A DNA stretch of 64,000 bases from NCBI RefSeq assembly GCF_019903425.1, contig NZ_JACHUZ010000013.1:624087-688086 (forward strand), in the 5' to 3' direction. Positions 60,950 to 64,000 of this stretch are shown here, piece by piece. The translations under genes and the position numbers were made by a program. Numbering within the stretch: the first letter of the stretch is position 1; each line of letters opens with the position of its first letter. The notes beneath the pieces were generated by a model. The model was not told the DNA's origin. It searched no databases and worked only from the letters and a program-made list of their open reading frames with translations. Source of the stretch: Vreelandella halophila. GTDB taxonomy: Bacteria; Pseudomonadota; Gammaproteobacteria; Pseudomonadales; Oleiphilaceae.

Positions 60950-62929
60950 ATGGATTACCTCACCTCTCTGGCCAGCAATCTAAAGCGCACACGACTCCTC
61001 CAAGGGCTGACCCTATCAGGCCTGGCCCAGCAGAGTGGTATCGCAAAATCGACGCTTTCCCGCCTGGAAACAGGCGAGGGCAACCCGACGATCGATACGC
61101 TCTGGGCTCTGGCCAATGCGCTCAAGGTGCCTTTCGGGGAGCTGGTAGCGGGCGGAGAGGGTAGCCTTTCTGAATCTCAGTCTTCCGATGACCATGGTGC
61201 GCTTGTTCGTTTAATGGAACGAACGTTTGGCGAGAGACTCATCGAAACCTATCGCATGGAGCTTCCCGCCGGCCATATCCGGCGTTCAAACGCTCACGCG
61301 CCCGGTGTGCGGGAACGGGTGGTCGTACTGGAGGGCTGCCTGCTGGCAGGCAGTGCGGCACGCCCTCAACGGCTGAATCCGGGGGAGTCCTGCGAATACC
61401 CTGCTGATGTGGAACACCTTTACGGCGCTATGGATGCGTCCGCCGTGGCCATGGTGTTCATCGAGTATCCCAGTCAGGCGACGTCCCAGCAGCTGGCGGA
61501 TCAGGTCGTCGACTGGCCTGATTCATCCGAACAGTGGGAGGGCGTTCGAAGTCTTGTGCAGCGCATGGCCGTAGAAGTGGCCACCGGCCTGAACGGGACG
61601 CTGCTGGGCCTGCGGCACGCGCCGGCTGACCCAGGTGTCCTGCATAACTCGATCACCGAACAGATCGGCCACTGCCTGGACGGCCCCTGGCCCATTGTCT
61701 CCGTCGTTGGGCAGGACGCAGGCGGGGCTTTCTGGGCGGCGCTTCCGCTCACATCCACTGCCGCGTTTACGGGTGACACTGGCGAGATTGAAAGTGGCGT
61801 TCTGAGTGAGGCCATGCGGTTGGCAGCGCTGGCTGAATCTCCTTTTCTACCGGCTCCAACCGCAATGACCGAGGTCGGTCAGTCCGGGAGCCGGACCCTG
61901 GATTGCCTGCTCAGTGAAATTTCGCTCCATCATGGCGTTATCCGGGCCTCCGGTGTTTCCGGCTTGATCTCACCCGGGCAGCATCTTGCTTCCGAAGATG
62001 CAGAAGCCTTTTCAAGCCGGATTGATGTTGATCAGTACGCTGCTTATGAGCTGCTGCACCCGGCTTATGCCCGCCAGGTTGTGGCAATGGCGGAGGGTAT
62101 TCTGGCGCATGGCCAGGATAGGGTTTCGGGCGAGGTGATTGATATTGGCACCGGCCCGGGTACGGCGTTGCTGATGCTGTGTGAGCTGATTCCTGAATTG
62201 CGGGTAAATGCTGTCGAGCCTGATGGTGTCGCTATAGCTCACCTTGAAGCTGTTGCCGGGATCCAGCCTCGAATCCTGCCTCAGAAGGGCGATTTTCTGG
62301 CCTTTGATACGCCAGCGGCGTCCCAGGATCTGCTGACCTCGGTCGGTGCCTCCCATCACTTCAATACGGCCTTCATGCTGAAGAAAAGCCATGAGCTGCT
62401 GAAGCCCGGAGGGATACTCTGTGTTGCCGATGAATTCCTTCCGGAGTTCCATGATCGGCAGACGCGTCTGCGGGCCCTGGTTCGTCATCACAGTGCCTAC
62501 ATACTGACCACGGCCGCCTTTCTGGATCGCTGCGATCTCACGGATACGAACCCCGATCTTCTGGATGATTACGAGGACATCAAGCAGTCTCTGAGCCTGG
62601 CGGTACTGGAAGCACAGCGCGGCTTGATTGAGGAAGCCGTCACCCGTTGCAGGGCGCTGTACTTACGGTTGAATGAGGGGGGATGGAGTGCCTCTGCCAG
62701 CAGCCCGCTTGATGCCTACGTGCGCTTTTTCCGCCTCGAAATCCAGGCCATGGTGGCCGGGTTTGATTACGAGGTGGAGCGCAAGACCTATACCCGGCGG
62801 TTTCTGGAGATGGCCCGGATGAATGGCTTCCAGCTTCTGGAGCACAGGCGGGTATTCGCGACGTCAGGCACGGATGACTGGCAGGGCGGCACCCATGTGA
62901 TCACCCTGAGAAAGCCGGAAGCTCATTGA
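60950..62929 (+). CDS. XRE-HTH / cupin / SAM-methyltransferase fusion protein
   Basis: A 659-residue protein starting at ATG 60950 (MDYLTSLASNLKRTRLLQGL). Residues 6-65 form an XRE-type helix-turn-helix with LTLSGLAQQSGIAKSTLSRL and PTIDTLWALANALKVPFGEL. Residues 96-173 resemble a cupin sensor domain (LPAGHIRRSNAHAPGVRERV then GCLLAGS and LNPGESCEYPADVEHLYGAM). Residues about 180-303 are unassigned. Residues about 370-530 are a class I methyltransferase: VIDIGTGPGTALLMLCELIP (SAM motif I), VEPDG, KGDFLAFD, and LLKPGGILCVADEFLPEF. The C-terminal 120 residues are helical. XRE-cupin regulators beside azlCD are common, but this fused methyltransferase is unusual. It is followed at 1-base overlap by azlC. 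Confidence 0.85.
   Translation: MDYLTSLASNLKRTRLLQGLTLSGLAQQSGIAKSTLSRLETGEGNPTIDTLWALANALKVPFGELVAGGEGSLSESQSSDDHGALVRLMERTFGERLIETYRMELPAGHIRRSNAHAPGVRERVVVLEGCLLAGSAARPQRLNPGESCEYPADVEHLYGAMDASAVAMVFIEYPSQATSQQLADQVVDWPDSSEQWEGVRSLVQRMAVEVATGLNGTLLGLRHAPADPGVLHNSITEQIGHCLDGPWPIVSVVGQDAGGAFWAALPLTSTAAFTGDTGEIESGVLSEAMRLAALAESPFLPAPTAMTEVGQSGSRTLDCLLSEISLHHGVIRASGVSGLISPGQHLASEDAEAFSSRIDVDQYAAYELLHPAYARQVVAMAEGILAHGQDRVSGEVIDIGTGPGTALLMLCELIPELRVNAVEPDGVAIAHLEAVAGIQPRILPQKGDFLAFDTPAASQDLLTSVGASHHFNTAFMLKKSHELLKPGGILCVADEFLPEFHDRQTRLRALVRHHSAYILTTAAFLDRCDLTDTNPDLLDDYEDIKQSLSLAVLEAQRGLIEEAVTRCRALYLRLNEGGWSASASSPLDAYVRFFRLEIQAMVAGFDYEVERKTYTRRFLEMARMNGFQLLEHRRVFATSGTDDWQGGTHVITLRKPEAH
61205..61224. 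repeat. Perfect 7-bp inverted repeat inside the XRE/methyltransferase coding sequence
   Basis: GTTCGTT (61205-61211) and AACGAAC (61218-61224) are exact reverse complements with spacer TAATGG. The 18 bases from 61205 match the leader site at 60925 in 15 of 18 positions. Together they look like a primary and a secondary operator. Confidence 0.5.
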
Positions 62930-63612
62930 TGAAAAGCCTGTTTCAGGGCGTTGTCAGCAGCCTTTCCATTGCCGCCGGGTATATTCCCATTGCCTTCGGG
63001 TTTGCCCTTACGGCCATGGAGGCTGGGCTGTCGCCCGAGCTTACGTTGCTGGTGTCCATCGCTGTGTTTGCCGGCGCCAGCCAGTTCATACTTGTTGCGT
63101 TACTGGCGTCGGGGGCGGGAATTGTCAGTACGCTGGGTACCGTGCTGATGATGAACGCGCGCCACCTGTTCTATGGGCCGGCCATCCTGCCCAGGTTGAA
63201 GGCTGCCGGACGCGGGCTGCCAACGCCGCTACTGGCCTTCGGCTTGACCGACGAGGTCTTTGCCACCGCATCGGGCCACCTTGAAAAACTCACCCCGGAA
63301 GCGCGGGAGACCTGGCTTCTGGGCCTTGAGGCAGGTGCCTATTCGGCGTGGGTTGGCGGTACGCTTCTGGGGGTAACACTGGGGGCTGGCATGGACGCAT
63401 TGCCGCCGGCCGTGGATGCGGCGCTGGAGTTCATTCTGCCGGCGCTGTTCTTTGTGCTGCTGCTCGAGGTCGGCGTGCGGCAGTGGCTCGGCACCATCCT
63501 GACCACGGCTCTGGTTTCAGCGGCCCTGATGACGGTGCTGCCGGGCTATCACGCCCTCGTGCTGGGAATGCTCGCGGGCGGTGCGTTCAACCTGCTGGGA
63601 GGGAGGCCATGA
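62929..63612 (+). CDS. azlC: AzlC family amino-acid exporter, large subunit
   Basis: A 227-residue membrane protein. ATG 62929 overlaps the stop of the fusion gene by 1 base (TGATG), so translation is coupled. GYIPIAFGFALTAMEAGLSP and FAGASQFILVALLASGAG are the AzlC signature, then MMNARHLFYGPAILP and DEVFATASGHLE. About six membrane spans. AzlC works with AzlD to export branched-chain amino acids (the family also exports azaleucine). The cargo here may be the substrate or product of the decarboxylase or methyltransferase. Confidence 0.93.
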   Translation: MKSLFQGVVSSLSIAAGYIPIAFGFALTAMEAGLSPELTLLVSIAVFAGASQFILVALLASGAGIVSTLGTVLMMNARHLFYGPAILPRLKAAGRGLPTPLLAFGLTDEVFATASGHLEKLTPEARETWLLGLEAGAYSAWVGGTLLGVTLGAGMDALPPAVDAALEFILPALFFVLLLEVGVRQWLGTILTTALVSAALMTVLPGYHALVLGMLAGGAFNLLGGRP

Positions 63613-63944
63613 GTTCGGAGCTGACGCTGACCATACTCCTTGCAGGCCTGATTACCTTCCTCCTGCGGTGGCTACCCTTCCGGTACCAGGGTGACGAGCG
63701 AAAGCCTTTACCACCCACTCTTCAGAAGGTATTGCTTGCTATCGGGCCTGCCGCTATCGCGGCACTGCTGACCGTATCGCTGGTCCCGATGGTATCCACG
63801 TCCCCTTTGGGGACAAAAGGCCTGGGTGCCTGTGCGGCGCTGCTTTCCATTGCACTCTATAAAAGGTATTTCGGGGGCATCGCATTGCCGACCCTGTTGG
63901 GGGCGTTGGTGTTTGGGGTGGCGCATTATTTCTTCAAGTTCTGA
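63609..63944 (+). CDS. azlD: AzlD family amino-acid exporter, small subunit
   Basis: A 111-residue membrane protein starting at ATG 63609, overlapping azlC by 4 bases. ILLAGLITFLLRWLPFRYQG and QKVLLAIGPAAIAALLTVSL are the AzlD pattern; about four spans. It pairs with AzlC to form the exporter. Its stop codon directly abuts the stop of a convergent gene at the window edge. Confidence 0.92.
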   Translation: MSSELTLTILLAGLITFLLRWLPFRYQGDERKPLPPTLQKVLLAIGPAAIAALLTVSLVPMVSTSPLGTKGLGACAALLSIALYKRYFGGIALPTLLGALVFGVAHYFFKF

Positions 63945-64000
63945 TCAGCCATGGCGGTTGTAGTGCCGCTTGGCCTTGGCCCTGTTTCCGCAGGTCTGCA
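63945..64000 (-). CDS. C-terminal tail of a CGNR zinc-finger protein (partial)
   Basis: The minus strand from the window edge reads QTCGNRAKAKRHYNRHG then TGA (63945-63947). C-G-N-R-A-K-x-x-x-H-Y is the end of the CGNR zinc-finger domain, found at the C-terminus of ABATE-domain transcription-regulator-like proteins. Only 17 residues are visible, so the rest of the gene lies outside. Its stop touches that of azlD. Confidence 0.6.
   Translation of the reverse strand, partial: QTCGNRAKAKRHYNRHG

Noticed and set aside
1-64000. tRNA, rRNA, CRISPR arrays, transposases and phage genes
   Set aside because: Looked for by eye on both strands; none seen. Small structured RNAs without a clear terminator could still be missed.

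Overview
The window is a contiguous, gene-dense, high-G+C piece of a gammaproteobacterial chromosome. I see no rRNA, tRNA, insertion sequence, prophage or CRISPR array. The clearest taxonomic signal is gene order. The run pyrC' - pyrB - pyrR - yqgF - yqgE - tonB - gshB - pilG - pilH - pilI - pilJ - pilK - chpA - chpB - chpC matches, from memory, the PA0401-PA0415 region of Pseudomonas aeruginosa. Because folE-folX, znuCB-zur, a lipoprotein/TRAP cluster and an HU gene are mixed in, I would place the host among the Pseudomonas/Marinobacter/Halomonas-type Gammaproteobacteria. The genus is not determined.

Left part (1-20.6 kb), housekeeping and stress genes: a 5'-complete but window-truncated fadE; a DUF202 membrane protein; an old-yellow-enzyme reductase with its TetR/NemR-like repressor and shared palindromic operators; rapA divergent from cardiolipin synthase; a Spy/CpxP-like periplasmic protein; a flavodoxin-fold protein divergent from hemH; RNase II; a DUF411 protein next to a degenerate GGDEF-EAL protein; folX-folE; an alpha/beta hydrolase and a patatin; cbpA-cbpM; and a membrane PAS protein.

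Middle (20.6-42 kb): zur-znuC-znuB, followed by the complete Pil-Chp chemosensory operon of twitching motility (pilGHIJK-chpABC, minus strand). chpA is about 7 kb with six canonical Hpt modules. Divergent from it is gshB-tonB-yqgE-yqgF-pyrR-pyrB-pyrC'. The dihydroorotase homologue at the end has lost its metal ligands, and a 56-residue membrane peptide too short for most gene callers is coupled to it. The HU gene converges on this operon.

Right part (42-64 kb), accessory functions: an unusual three-gene lipoprotein / solute-binding protein / fused TRAP permease unit; a lower-G+C chemoreceptor; pckA; and a minus-strand siderophore island (ECF sigma factor - FecR - STN-type TonB receptor - second TonB receptor - DUF3649 - PepSY - DUF3325) that looks like a complete cell-surface signalling and ferric-siderophore uptake unit. 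Last comes a plus-strand block made of a PLP-dependent decarboxylase, a three-part XRE-HTH/cupin/methyltransferase fusion protein and an AzlC-AzlD amino-acid exporter. A near-repeat palindrome lies both in the fusion gene's leader and inside its coding sequence. I consider this last block the best candidate for an undescribed system. The final 56 bases are the tail of a CGNR zinc-finger gene on the minus strand.
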